This document shows positions 36,742 through 49,100 of a stretch of 64,000 bases of DNA, one piece after another. Within the stretch, counting starts at the first letter, position 1. The number at the start of each line of letters is the position of its first letter. Both the position numbers and the translations under genes were made by a program. Under the pieces are notes generated by a model. It did not search any database and had not been told where the DNA came from. It was given only the letters and a program-made list of their open reading frames with translations. Source of the DNA: Hydractinia symbiolongicarpus (Eukaryota; Cnidaria; Hydrozoa; Anthoathecata; Hydractiniidae); assembly GCF_029227915.1 (NCBI RefSeq), contig NC_079881.1, positions 27,071,501-27,135,500 of the forward strand, read 5' to 3'.

Positions 36742-38568
36742 TCGCGGGTTTTCGTTTGCCGGCGATTAAACTTCTTTTATCCAGCGTCTTATCAAAAATG
36801 TAAACATTTTTGAAAGCTACAAGTCTTATGCGTTTTAGTGGTGAAAAAATAATTTAAAAAATCGTTCGGGAAATGAGTTTACTCCCTGGGTACTTTCTTT
36901 GTATACTTTTGACTATACGGGACGAGTCTGGGATTTACGGGAAATCGCAGGTTTTCGTTTGCCGGCGATTAAACCTCTTTCATTAAGCGTCTCATTAAAA
37001 ATGAAAACTTTTTAAAAAACTACAAATCTCATTCGTTCTAATGGTGCAGAAATAAGTTGAAAAATCGTTCGGGAAATCAGTGTACTCCTTCGGTACTTTC
37101 TTTATATACATTCAACTATACGGGCCAAGCCCGGGATTTACGGGAAATCGCGGGTTTTCGTTTGCCGGCGATTAAACTTCTTTTATTCAGCGTCTCATTA
37201 AAAATGAAAACATTTTTAAAAACTACAAGTCTCATTCGTTCTAATGGTGCAGAAATAAGTTGAAAAATCGTTCGGGAAATCAGTTTACTCCTTGAATATT
37301 TTTTTTATATACATTCAACTATACGGGCCAAGCCCGGGATTTACGGGAAATCGCGGGTTTTCGTTTGCCGGCGATTAAACTTCTTTTATTCAGCGTCTCA
37401 TCAAAAATGAAAACAAGTTTGAAAACTACAAGTCTCCTGCGTTTTAGTGGTGAAAAAAAAATTTAAAAAATCCTTCGGGAATTGAGTTTATTCCCTGGGT
37501 ACTTTCTTTGTATACATTCGACTACACGGACCAGGCCCGGGATTTAGGGGAAATCGCAGGTTTTCGTTTGCCGGCGATTAAACTTCTTTTATTCAGCGTC
37601 TCATCAAAAATGAAAACATTTTTGAAAACTACAAGTCTCATGCGTTTTAATGGTGAAAAAATAATTTAAAAAATCGTTCTGGAAATGAGTTTACTCACAG
37701 GGTACTTTCTTTGTATTCATTCGACTATACGGGCCAAGCCCGGGATTTTCCGGAATTAGCGGGTTTTCGCTTGCCGGCGATTAAACCTCTTTCATTTAGC
37801 GTCTCATCAAAAATGAAAACAAGTTTGAAAACTACAAGTCTCATGCGTTTTAGTGGTGAAAAAATAATTTAAAAAATCGTTCGGAAAATGAGTTTACTCC
37901 CTGGATACTTTCTTTGTATACTTTTGACTATACGGGCCAAGCCCGGGATTTACGGGAAATCGCGGGTTTTCGTTTGCCGGCGATTAAACTTCTTTTATCC
38001 AGCGTCTTATCAAAAATGTAAACATTTTTGAAAGCTACAAGTCTTATGCGTTTTAGTGGTGAAAAAATAATTTAAAAAATCGTTCGGGAAATGAGTTTAC
38101 TCCCTGGGTACTTTCTTTGTATACTTTTGACTATACGGGACGAGTCTGGGATTTACGGGAAATCGCAGGTTTTCGTTTGCCGGCGATTAAACCTCTTTCA
38201 TTAAGCGTCTCATTAAAAATGAAAACTTTTTAAAAAACTACAAATCTCATTCGTTCTAATGGTGCAGAAATAAGTTGAAAAATCGTTCGGGAAATCAGTG
38301 TACTCCTTGGGTACTTTCTTTATATACATTCAACTATACGGGCCAAGCCCGGGATTTACGGGAAATCGCGGGTTTTCGTTTGCCGGCGATTAAACTTCTT
38401 TTATTCAGCGTCTCATTAAAAATGAAAACATTTTTAAAAACTACAAGTCTCATTCGTTCTAATGGTGCAGAAATAAGTTGAAAAATCGTTCGGGAAATCA
38501 GTTTACTCCTTGAATATTTTTTTTATATACATTCAACTATACGGGCCAAGCCCGGGAATTACGGGAAA
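36742..38568. repeat. 1,827-bp higher-order repeat, copy 2
   Basis: This copy has GAAAGCTAC at 36,812 and 38,030, CAGTGTACTCCTTCGG near 37,080 (as at 35,255), and the GGGAATTACGGG variant near 38,555 (as at 36,728). I saw very few differences between the copies by eye, which suggests a recent duplication. Confidence 0.9.
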
Positions 38569-39874
38569 TCGCGGGTTTTCGTTTGCCGGCGATTAAACTT
38601 CTTTTATTCAGCGTCTCATCAAAAATGAAAACAAGTTTGAAAACTACAAGTCTCCTGCGTTTTAGTGGTGAAAAAAAAATTTAAAAAATCCTTCGGGAAT
38701 TGAGTTTATTCCCTGGGTACTTTCTTTGTATACATTCGACTACACGGACCAGGCCCGGGATTTAGGGGAAATCGCAGGTTTTCGTTTGCCGGCGATTAAA
38801 CTTCTTTTATTCAGCGTCTCATCAAAAATGAAAACATTTTTGAAAACTACAAGTCTCATGCGTTTTAATGGTGAAAAAATAATTTAAAAAATCGTTCTGG
38901 AAATGAGTTTACTCACAGGGTACTTTCTTTGTATTCATTCGACTATACGGGCCAAGCCCGGGATTTTCCGGAATTAGCGGGTTTTCGCTTGCCGGCGATT
39001 AAACCTCTTTCATTTAGCGTCTCATCGAAAATGAGAACATTTTTGAAAACTACAAGTCTTATGCGTTTTAGTGGTGAAAAAATAATTTAAAAAATCGTTC
39101 TGGAATTGAGTTTACTCACAGGGTACTTTCTTTGTTCACATTCGACTATACGGCCCAAGCCCGGGATTTGCGGGAAATCACGGGTTTTCGTTTGCAGGCG
39201 ATTAAACCTCTTTCATTAAGCGTCTCATCAAAAATGAAAACATTTTTAAAAACTACAAGTCTCATGGGCTTTAGTAGTGAAATAATAATTTAAAAAATCG
39301 TTCGGGAAATGAGTTTACTCCCTGGGTACTTTCTTTGTATACTTTTGACTATACGCGCCGAGTCTGGGATTTACGAGAAATCGCAGGTTTTCGTTTGCCG
39401 ACGATTAAACTTTTTTATTCAGCGTCTCATCAAAAATGAAAACTTTTTTGAAAACTACAAGTCTCATGCGATTTAGTGGTGAAAAGATAATTTAAAAAAT
39501 TGTTCTGGAAATGAGTTTACTCACAGGGCACTTTCTTTGTATACATTCGACTATACGGGACAAGCCGGGATTTACGGGAAATCGCGGGTTTTCGTTTGCC
39601 GGTGATTAAACCTCTTTCATTAAGCGTCTCATTAAAAATGAAAACATTTTTAAAAACTACAAGTCTCATTCGTTCTAATGGTGCAGAAATAAGTTGAAAA
39701 ATCGTTCGGGAAATCAGTTTACTCCTTGGGTACTTTCTTTATATACATTCAACTATACGGGCCAAGCCCGGGATTTACGGGAAATCGCGGGTTTTCGTTT
39801 GCCGGCGATTAAACTTCTTTTATTCAGCGTCTCATCAAAAATGAAAACAAGTTTGAAAACTACAAGTCTCATGC
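38569..39874. repeat. Satellite link segment
   Basis: About six and a half monomers in the order A tail, B (CACGGACCAGG), A variant with GGGATTTTCCGG, F, D (CGCGCCGAG), G and E. It repeats the order at about 33,500-34,830 (offset 5,073), except that an A-B dimer tail is present here. No foreign DNA is seen. Confidence 0.75.
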
Positions 39875-42800
39875 GTTTTAGTGGTGAAAAAATAATTTAA
39901 AAAATCGTTCGGAAAATGAGTTTACTCCCTGGGTACTTTCTTTGTATACTTTTGACTATACGGGCCAAGCCCGGGATTTACGGGAAATCGCGGGTTTTCG
40001 TTTGCCGGCGATTAAACTTCTTTTATCCAGCGTCTTATCAAAAATGTAAACATTTTTGAAAACTACAAGTCTTATGCGTTTTAGTGGTGAAAAAATAATT
40101 TAAAAAATCGTTCGGGAAATGAGTTTACTCCCTGGGTACTTTCTTTGTATACTTTTGACTATACGGGCCGAGTCTGGGATTTACGGGAAATCGCAGGTTT
40201 TCGTTTGCCGGCGATTAAACCTCTTTCATTAAGCGTCTCATTAAAAATGAAAACATTTTTAAAAACTACAAGTCTCATTCGTTCTAATGGTGCAGAAATA
40301 AGTTGAAAAATCGTTCGGGAAATCAGTGTACTCCTTGGGTACTTTCTTTATATACATTCAACTATACGGGCCAAGCCCGGGATTTACGGGAAATCGCGGG
40401 TTTTCGTTTGCCGGCGATTAAACTTCTTTTATTCAGCGTCTCATTAAAAATGAAAACATTTTTAAAAACTACAAGTCTCATTCGTTCTAATGGTGCAGAA
40501 ATAAGTTGAAAAATCGTTCGGGAAATCAGTTTACTCCTTGAATATTTTTTTTATATACATTCAACTATACGGGCCAAGCCCGGGATTTACGGGAAATCGC
40601 GGGTTTTCGTTTGCCGGCGATTAAACTTCTTTTATTCAGCGTCTCATCAAAAATGAAATAAGTTTAAAAACTACAAGTCTCATGCGTTTTAGTGGTGAAA
40701 AAATAATTTAAAAAATCGTTCGGAAAATGAGTTTACTCCTTGGGTACTTTCTTTGTATACTTTTGACTATACGGGCCAAGCCCGGGATTTACGGGAAATC
40801 GCGGGTTTTCGTTTGCCGGCGATTAAACTTCTTTTATTCAGCGTCTTATCAAAAATGTAAACATTTTTGAAAACTACAAGTCTCATACGTTTTAGTGGTG
40901 AAAAAATAATTTAAAAAATCGTTCTGGAAATGAGTTTACTCACAGGGTACTTTCTTTGTATTCATTCGACTATACGGGCCAAGCCCGGGATTTACGGGAA
41001 TTAGCGGGTTTTCGCTTGCCGGCGATTAAACCTCTTTCATTTAGCGTCTCATCAAAAATGAGAACATTTTTGAAAACTACAAGTCTCCTGCGTTTTAGTG
41101 GTGAAAAAAAAATTTAAAAAGTCCTTCGGGAATTGAGTTTATTCCCTGGGTACTTTCTTTGTATACATTCGACTACACGGACCAGGCCCGGGATTTAGGG
41201 GAAATCGCAGGTTTTCGTTTGCCGGCGATTAAACTTCTTTTATTCAGCGTCTTATCAAAAATGTAAACATTTTTGAAAACTACAAGTCTCATACGTTTTA
41301 GTGGTGAAAAAATAATTTAAAAAATCGTTCTGGAAATGAGTTTACTCACAGGGTACTTTCTTTGTATTCATTCGACTATACGGGCCAAGCCCGGGATTTA
41401 CGGGAATTAGCGGGTTTTCGCTTGCCGGCGATTAAACCTCTTTCATTTAGCGTCTCATCAAAAATGAGAACATTTTTGAAAACTACAAGTCTCCTGCGTT
41501 TTAGTGGTGAAAAAAAAATTTAAAAAGTCCTTCGGGAATTGAGTTTATTCCCTGGGTACTTTCTTTGTATACATTCGACTACACGGACCAGGCCCGGGAT
41601 TTAGGGGAAATCGCAGGTTTTCGTTTGCCGGCGATTAAACTTCTTTTATTCAGCGTCTTATCAAAAATGTAAACATTTTTGAAAACTACAAGTCTCATAC
41701 GTTTTAGTGGTGAAAAAATAATTTAAAAAATCGTTCTGGAAATGAGTTTACTCACAGGGTACTTTCTTTGTATTCATTCGACTATACGGGCCAAGCCCGG
41801 AATTTACGGGAATTAGCGGGTTTTCGCTTGCCGGCGATTAAACCTCTTTCATTTAGCGTCTCATCAAAAATGAGAACATTTTTGAAAACTACAAGTCTCC
41901 TGCGTTTTAGTGGTGAAAAAAAAATTTAAAAAGTCCTTCGGGAATTGAGTTTATTCCCTGGGTACTTTCTTTGTATACATTCGACTACACGGACCAGGCC
42001 CGGGATTTAGGGGAAATCGCAGGTTTTCGTTTGCCGGCGATTAAACTTCTTTTATTCAGCGTCTCATCAAAAATGAAAACATTTTTGAAAACTACAAGTC
42101 TCATGCGTTTTAATGGTGAAAAAATAATTTAAAAAATCGTTCTGGAAATGAGTTTACTCACAGGGTACTTTCTTTGTATTCATTCGACTATACGGGCCAA
42201 GCCCGGGATTTACGGGAATTAGCGGGTTTTCGCTTGCCGGCGATTAAACCTCTTTCATTTAGCGTCTCATCGAAAATGAGAAAATTTTTGAAAACTACAA
42301 GTCTTATGCGTTTTAGTGGTGAAAAAATAATTTAAAAAATCGTTCTGGAATTGAGTTTACTCACAGGGTACTTTCTTTGTTCACATTCGACTATACGGCC
42401 CAAGCCCGGGATTTGCGGGAAATCACGGGTTTTCGTTTGCAGGCGATTAAACCTCTTTCATTAAGCGTCTCATCAAAAATGAAAACATTTTTAAAAACTA
42501 CAAGTCTCATGGGCTTTAGTGGTGAAATAATAATTTAAAAAATCGTTCGGGAAATGAGTTTACTCCCTGGGTACTTTCTTTGTATACTTTTGACTATACG
42601 CGCCGAGTCTGGGATTTACGAGAAATCGCAGGTTTTCGTTTGCCGGCGATTGAACTTCTTTTATTCAGCGTCTCATCATAAATGAAAACTTTTTTGAAAA
42701 CTACAAGTCTCATGCGATTTAGTGGTGAAAAAATAATTTAAAAAATCGTTCGGAAAATGAGTTTACTCCCTGGGTACTTTCTTTGTATACTTTTGACTAT

Positions 42801-45800
42801 ACGGGCCAAGCCCGGGATTTACGGGAAATCGCGGGTTTTCGTTTGCCGGCGATTAAACTTCTTTTATTCAGCGTCTTATCAAAAATGTAAACATTTTTGA
42901 AAACTACAAGTCTTATGCGTTTTAGTGGTGAAAAAATAATTTAAAAAATCGTTCTGGAAATGAGTTTGCTCACAGGGTACTTTCTTTGTATACATTCGAC
43001 TATACGGGCCAAGCCCGGGATTTTCGGGAAATCGCGGGTTTTCGTTTGCCGGCGATTAAACCTCTTTCATTAAGCGTCTCATCAAAAATGAAAACATTTT
43101 TAAAAAACTACAAGTCTCATGGGCTTTAGTGATGAAATAATAATTTAAAAAATCGTTCGGGAAATGAGTTTACTCCCTGGGTACTTTCTTTGTATACTTT
43201 TGGCTATTCGGGCCGAGTCTGGGATTTACGGGAAATCGCGGGTTTTCGTTTGCCGGCGATTAAACCTCTTTCATTAAGCGTCTCATTAAAAATGAAAACA
43301 AGTTTGAAAACTACAAGTCTCATGCGTTTTAGTGGTGAAAAAATAATTTAAAAAATCGTTCGGAAAATGAGTTTACTCTCTGGGTACTTTCTTTGTATAC
43401 TTTTGACTATACGGGCCAAGCCCGGGATTTACGGGAAATCGCGGGTTTTCGTTTGCCGGCGATTAAACTTCTTTTATTCAGCGTCTTATCAAAAATGTAA
43501 ACATATTTGAAAACTACAAGTCTTATGCGTTTTAATGGTGAAAAAATAATTTAAAAAATCGTTCTGGAAATGAGTTTACTCACAGGGTACTTTCTTTGTG
43601 TTCATTCGACTATACGGGCCAAGCCCGGGATTTACGGGAATTAGCGGGTTTCCCTTGCCGGCGATTAAACCTCTTTCATTAGGCGTCTTATCAAAAATGA
43701 GAATATTTTTGAAAACTACAAGTCTCCTGCGTTTTAGTGGTGAAAAAAAAATTTAAAAAATCATTCGGGAATTGAGTTTATTCCCTGGGTACTTTCTTTG
43801 TATACATTCGACTACACGGGCCAGGCCCGTGATTTAGGGGAAATCGCAGGTTTTCGTTTGCCGGCGATTAAACTTCTTTTATTCAGCGTCTCATCAAAAA
43901 TGAAAACATTTTTGAAAATTACAAGTCTCATTTGTTCTAGTGGTGCAGAAATAATTTGAAAAATCGTTCGGGAAATCAGTTTACTCATTGGGTACTTTCT
44001 TTATATACATTCAACTATACGTGCCAAGCCCGGGATTTACGTGAAATCGCGGGTTTTTGTTTGCCGGCGATTAAACTTCTTTTATTCAGCGTCTCATCAA
44101 AAATGAAAACAAGTTTGAAAACTACAAGTCTCATGCGCTTTAGTGGTGAAAAAATAACTTAAAAAATCGTTCGGGAAATGAGTTTAATCCCTGGGTACTT
44201 TCTTTGTATACTTTTGACTATACGGGACAAGCCGGGGATTTACGGTAAATCGCGGGTTTTCGTTTGCCGGCAATTAAACTTCTTTTATTCAGCGTCTCAT
44301 CAAAAATGAAAACATTTTTGAAAACTACAATTCTTATGCGTTTTAGTGGTGAAAAAATAATTTAAAAAATCGTTCTGGAAATGAGTTTACTCACAGGGTA
44401 TTTTCTTTGTATACATTCGACTATACGGGACAAGCCCGGGATTTACGAGAAATCGCAGGTTTTAGTTTGCCGGCGATTAAACTTCTTTTATTCAGCGTCT
44501 CATCAAAAATGAAAACATTTTTGAAAACTACAAGTCTCATTTGTTCTAGTGGTGCAGAAATAATTTGAAAAATCGTTCGGGAAATCAGTTTACTCATTGG
44601 GTACTTTCTTTATATACATTCAACTATACGTGCCAAGCCCGGGATTTACGTGAAATCGCGGGTTTTCGTTTGCCGGCGATTAAACTTCTTTTATTCAGCG
44701 TCTCATCAAAAATGAAAACAGGTTTAAAAACTACAAGTCTCATGCGCTTTAGTGGTGAAAAAATAATTTAAAAAATCGTTCGGGAAATGAGTTTAATCCC
44801 TGGGTACTTTCTTTGTATACTTTTGACTATACGGGCCAAGCCCGGGATTTACGGTAAATCGCGGGTTTTCGTTTGCCGGCGATTAAACTTCTTTTATTCA
44901 GCGTCTCATCAAAAATAAAAACATTTTTAAAAACTACAAGTCTTATGCGTGTTAGTGGTGAAAAAATAATTTAAAAAATCGTTCGGGAAATGAGTTTACT
45001 CCCTGGGTACTTTCTTTGTATACTTTTCACTTTACGGGTCGAGTCTGGGATTTACGGGAAATCGCAGGTTTTCGTTTGCCGGCGATTAAACTTCTTTTAT
45101 TCAGTGTCTCATCAAAAATGAAAACACTTTTGAAAACTACAAGTCTTATGCGTTTTAGTGGTGAAAAAATAATTTAAAAAATCGTTCGGGAAATGAGTTT
45201 ACTCCCTGGGTACTTTCTTTGTATGCTTTTCACTATACGGGCCGAGTCTGGGATTTACGGGAAATCGCAGGTTTTCGTTTGCCGGCGATTAAACTTCTTT
45301 TATTAGGCGTCTCATCAAAAATGAAAACATTTTTGAAAACTACAAGTCTAATGCGTTTTAGTGGTGAAAAAATAATTTAAAAAATCGTTTTGGAAATGAG
45401 TTTACTCACAGGGTACTTTCTTTGCATACATTCGACTATACGGGCCAAGACCGGGATTTGCGGGAAATCGCGGGTTTTCGTTTGCCGGCGATTAAACCTC
45501 TTTCATTAAGAGTCTCATCAAAAATGAAAACATTTTTAAAAACTACAAGTTTTATGCGCTTTAGTGGTGAAAAAATAATTTAAAAAATCGTTCGGAAAAT
45601 GAGTTTACTCCCTGGGTACTTTCTTTGTATACTTTTGACTATACGGGCCAAGCCCGGGATTTACGGGAAATCGCGGGTTTTCGTTTGCCGGCGATTAAAC
45701 TTCTTTTATTCAGCGTCTCATCAAAAATGAAAACATTTTTGAAAACTACAAGTCTTATGCGTTTTAGTGGTGAAAAAATAATTTAAAAAATCGTTCGGGA

Positions 45801-46152
45801 AATGAGTTTACTCCCTGGGTACTTTCTTTGTATACTTTTCACTATACGGGCCGAGTCTGGGATTTACGGGAAATCGCAGGTTTTTGTTTGCCGGCGATTA
45901 AACTTCTTTTATTCAGCGTCTCATCAAAAATGAAAACATTTTTGAAAACTACAAGTCTTATGCGTTTTAGTGGTGAAAAAATAATTTAAAAAATCGTTCT
46001 GGAAATGAGTTTACTCACAGGGTACTTTCTTTGCATACATTCGACTATACGGGCCAAGCCCGGGATTTGCGGGAAATCGCAGGTTTTTGTTTGCCGGCGA
46101 TTAAACCTCTTTCATTAAGCGTCTCATCAAAAATGAAAACATTTTTAAAAAC
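39875..46152. repeat. Long-range duplicated block, copy 2
   Basis: This block corresponds to 20,400-26,270 with three structural differences. It has two extra 406-bp A-B dimers (40,840-42,060), one extra monomer carrying ACATATTTG and TTTTAATGGTG (about 43,350-43,553), and a three-monomer loss (609 bp) between the TTTCACTTTACGGG unit and the TATGCTTTTCAC unit near 45,120. All three are consistent with in-register unequal exchange after the block was duplicated. Confidence 0.88.
40840..42060. repeat. Three-copy 406-bp A-B dimer array
   Basis: The marker CTCATACG occurs with its CATACG at 40,884, 41,290 and 41,696, and the marker AAAAAGTCCTTCGGG has its GTCC at 41,121, 41,527 and 41,933. Spacing is exactly 406 in each case, two monomers. 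Each dimer is an A unit followed by a B unit with CACGGACCAGG. The related blocks at about 21.4 kb and 33.8 kb have one and zero A-B dimers at this point. Confidence 0.92.
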
Positions 46153-49100
46153 TACAAGTCTCATGGGCTTTAGTGGTGAAAAGATAATTTAAAAAATCGT
46201 TCTGGAAATGAGTTTACTCACAGGGTACTTTCTTTGTATACATTCGACTATACGGGACAAGCCGGGATTTACGGGAAATTGCGGGTTTTCGTTTGCCGGC
46301 GATTAAACCTCTTTCATTAAGCGTCTCATTAAAAATGAAAACATTTTTAAAAACTACAAGTCTCATTCGTTCTAATGGTGCAGAAATAAGTTGAAAAATC
46401 GTTCGGGAAATCAGTTTACTCCTTGGGTACTTTCTTTATATACATTCAACTATACGGGCCAAGCCCGGGATTTACGGGAAATCGCGGGTTTTCGTTTGCC
46501 GGCGATTAAACTTCTTTTATTCAGCGTCTCATCAAAAATGAAAACAAGTTTGAAAACTACAAGTCTCATGCGTTTTAGTGGTGAAAAAATAATTTAAAAA
46601 ATCGTTCGGAAAATGAGTTTACTCCCTGGGTACTTTCTTTGTATACTTTTGACTATACGGGCCAAGCCCGGGATTTACGGGAAATCGCGGGTTTTCGTTT
46701 GCCGGCGATTAAACTTCTTTTATTCAGCGTCTTATCAAAAATGTAAACATTTTTGAAAACTACAAGTCTTATGCGTTTTAGTGGTGAAAAAATAATTTAA
46801 AAAATCGTTCGGGAAATGAGTTTACTCCCTGGGTACTTTCTTTGTATACTTTTCACTATACGGGCCGAGTCTGGGATTTACGGGAAATCGCAGGTTTTCG
46901 TTTGCCGGCGATTAAACTTCTTTTATTCAGCGTCTCATCAAAAATGAAAACATTTTTAAAAACTACAAGTCTCATTCGTTCTAATGGTGCAGAAATAAGT
47001 TGAAAAATCGTTCGGGAAATCAGTTTACTCCTTGGGTACTTTCTTTATATACATTCAACTATACGGGCCAAGCCCGGGATTTGCGGGAAATCGCGGGTTT
47101 TCGTTTGCCGGCGATTAAACCTCTTTCATTAAGCGTCTCATCAAAAATGAAAACAAGTTTGAAAACTACAAGTCTCATGCGTTTTAGTGGTGAAAAAATA
47201 CTTTAAAAAATCGTTCGGAAAATGAGTTTACTCCCAGGGTACTTTCTTTGTATACTTTTGACTATACGGGCCAAGCCCGGGATTTACAGGAAATTGCGGG
47301 TTTTCGTTTGCCGGCGATTAAACTTCTTTTATTCAGCGTCTCATCAAAAATGAAAACATTTTTGAAAACTACAAGTCTCATGCGATTTAGTGATGAAAAG
47401 ATAATTTAAAAAATCGTTCTGGAAATGAGTTTACTCACAGGGTACTTTCTTTGTATACATTCGACTATACGGGACAAGCCGGGATTTACGGAAAATCGCG
47501 GGTTTTCGTTTGCCGGCGATTAAACCTCTTTCATTAAGCGTCTCATTAAAAATGAAAACATTTTTAAAAACTACAAGTCTCATTCGTTCTAATGGTGCAG
47601 AAATAAGTTGAAAAATCGTTCGGGAAATCAGTTTACTCCTTGGGTACTTTCTTTATATACATTCAACTATACGGGCCAAGCCCGGGATTTGCGGGAAATC
47701 GCGGGTTTTCGTTTGCCGGCGATTAAACCTCTTTCATTAAGCGTCTCATCAAAAATGAAAACAAGTTTGAAAACTACAAGTCTCATGCGTTTTAGTGGTG
47801 AAAAAATACTTTAAAAAATCGTTCGGAAAATGAGTTTACTCCCAGGGTACTTTCTTTGTATACTTTTGACTATACGGGCCAAGCCCGGGATTTACAGGAA
47901 ATTGCGCGTTTTCGTTTGCCGGCGATTAAACTTCTTTTATTCAGCGTCTTATCAAAAATGTAAACATTTTTGAAAACTACAAGTCTTATGCGTTTTAGTG
48001 GTGAAAAAATAATTTAAAAAATCGTTCTGGAAATGAGTTTACTCACAGGGTACTTTCTTTGTATACATTCGACTATACGGGCCAAGCCCGGGATTTGCGG
48101 GAAATCGCGGGTTTTCGTTTGCCGGCGATTAAACCTCTTTCATTAAGCGTCTCATCAAAAATGAAAACATTTTTGAAGACTACAAGTCTCATGCGATTTA
48201 GTGGTGAAAAGATAATTTGAAAAATCGTTCTGGAAATCAGTTTATGCATTGGGTACTTTCTTTATATACATTCAACTATACGTGCCAAGCCCGGGATTTA
48301 CGTGAAATCGCGGGTTTTCGTTTGCCGGCGATTAAACTTCTTTTATTCAGCGTCTCATCAAAAATGAAAACAAGTTTGGAAACTACAAGTCTTATGCGCT
48401 TTAGTGGTGAAAAAATAATTTAAAAAATCGTTCGGAAAATCAGTTTACTCCTTGGGTACTTTCTTTATATACATTCAACTATACGGGCCAAGCCCGGGAT
48501 TTACGGGAAATCGCGGGTTTTCGATTGCCGGCGATTAAACTTCTTTTATTCAGCGTCTCATCAAAAATGAAAACAAGTTTGAAAACTACAAGTCTCATGC
48601 GTTTTAGTGGTGAAAAAATAATTTAAAAAATCGTTCGGAAAATGAGTTTACTCCCTGGGTACTTTCTTTGTATACTTTTGACTATACGGGCCAAGCCCGG
48701 GATTTGCGGGAAATCGCGGGTTTTCGTTTGCCGGCGATTAAACTTCTTTTATTCAGCGTCTTATCAAAAATGTAAACATTTTTGAAAACTACAAGTCTTA
48801 TGCGTTTTAGTGGTGAAAAAATAATTTAAAAAATCGTTCGGGAAATGAGTTTACTCCCTGGGTACTTTCTTTGTATACTTTTCACTATACGGGCCGAGTC
48901 TGGGATTTACGGGAAATCGCAGGTTTTCGTTTGCCGTCGATTAAACTTCTTTTATTCAGCGTCTCATCAAAAATGAAAACATTTTTGAAAACTACAAGTC
49001 TTATGCGTTTTAGTGGTGAAAAAATAATTTAAAAAATCGTTCTGGAAATGAGTTTACTCACAGGGTACTTTCTTTGCATACATTCGACTATACGGGCCAA

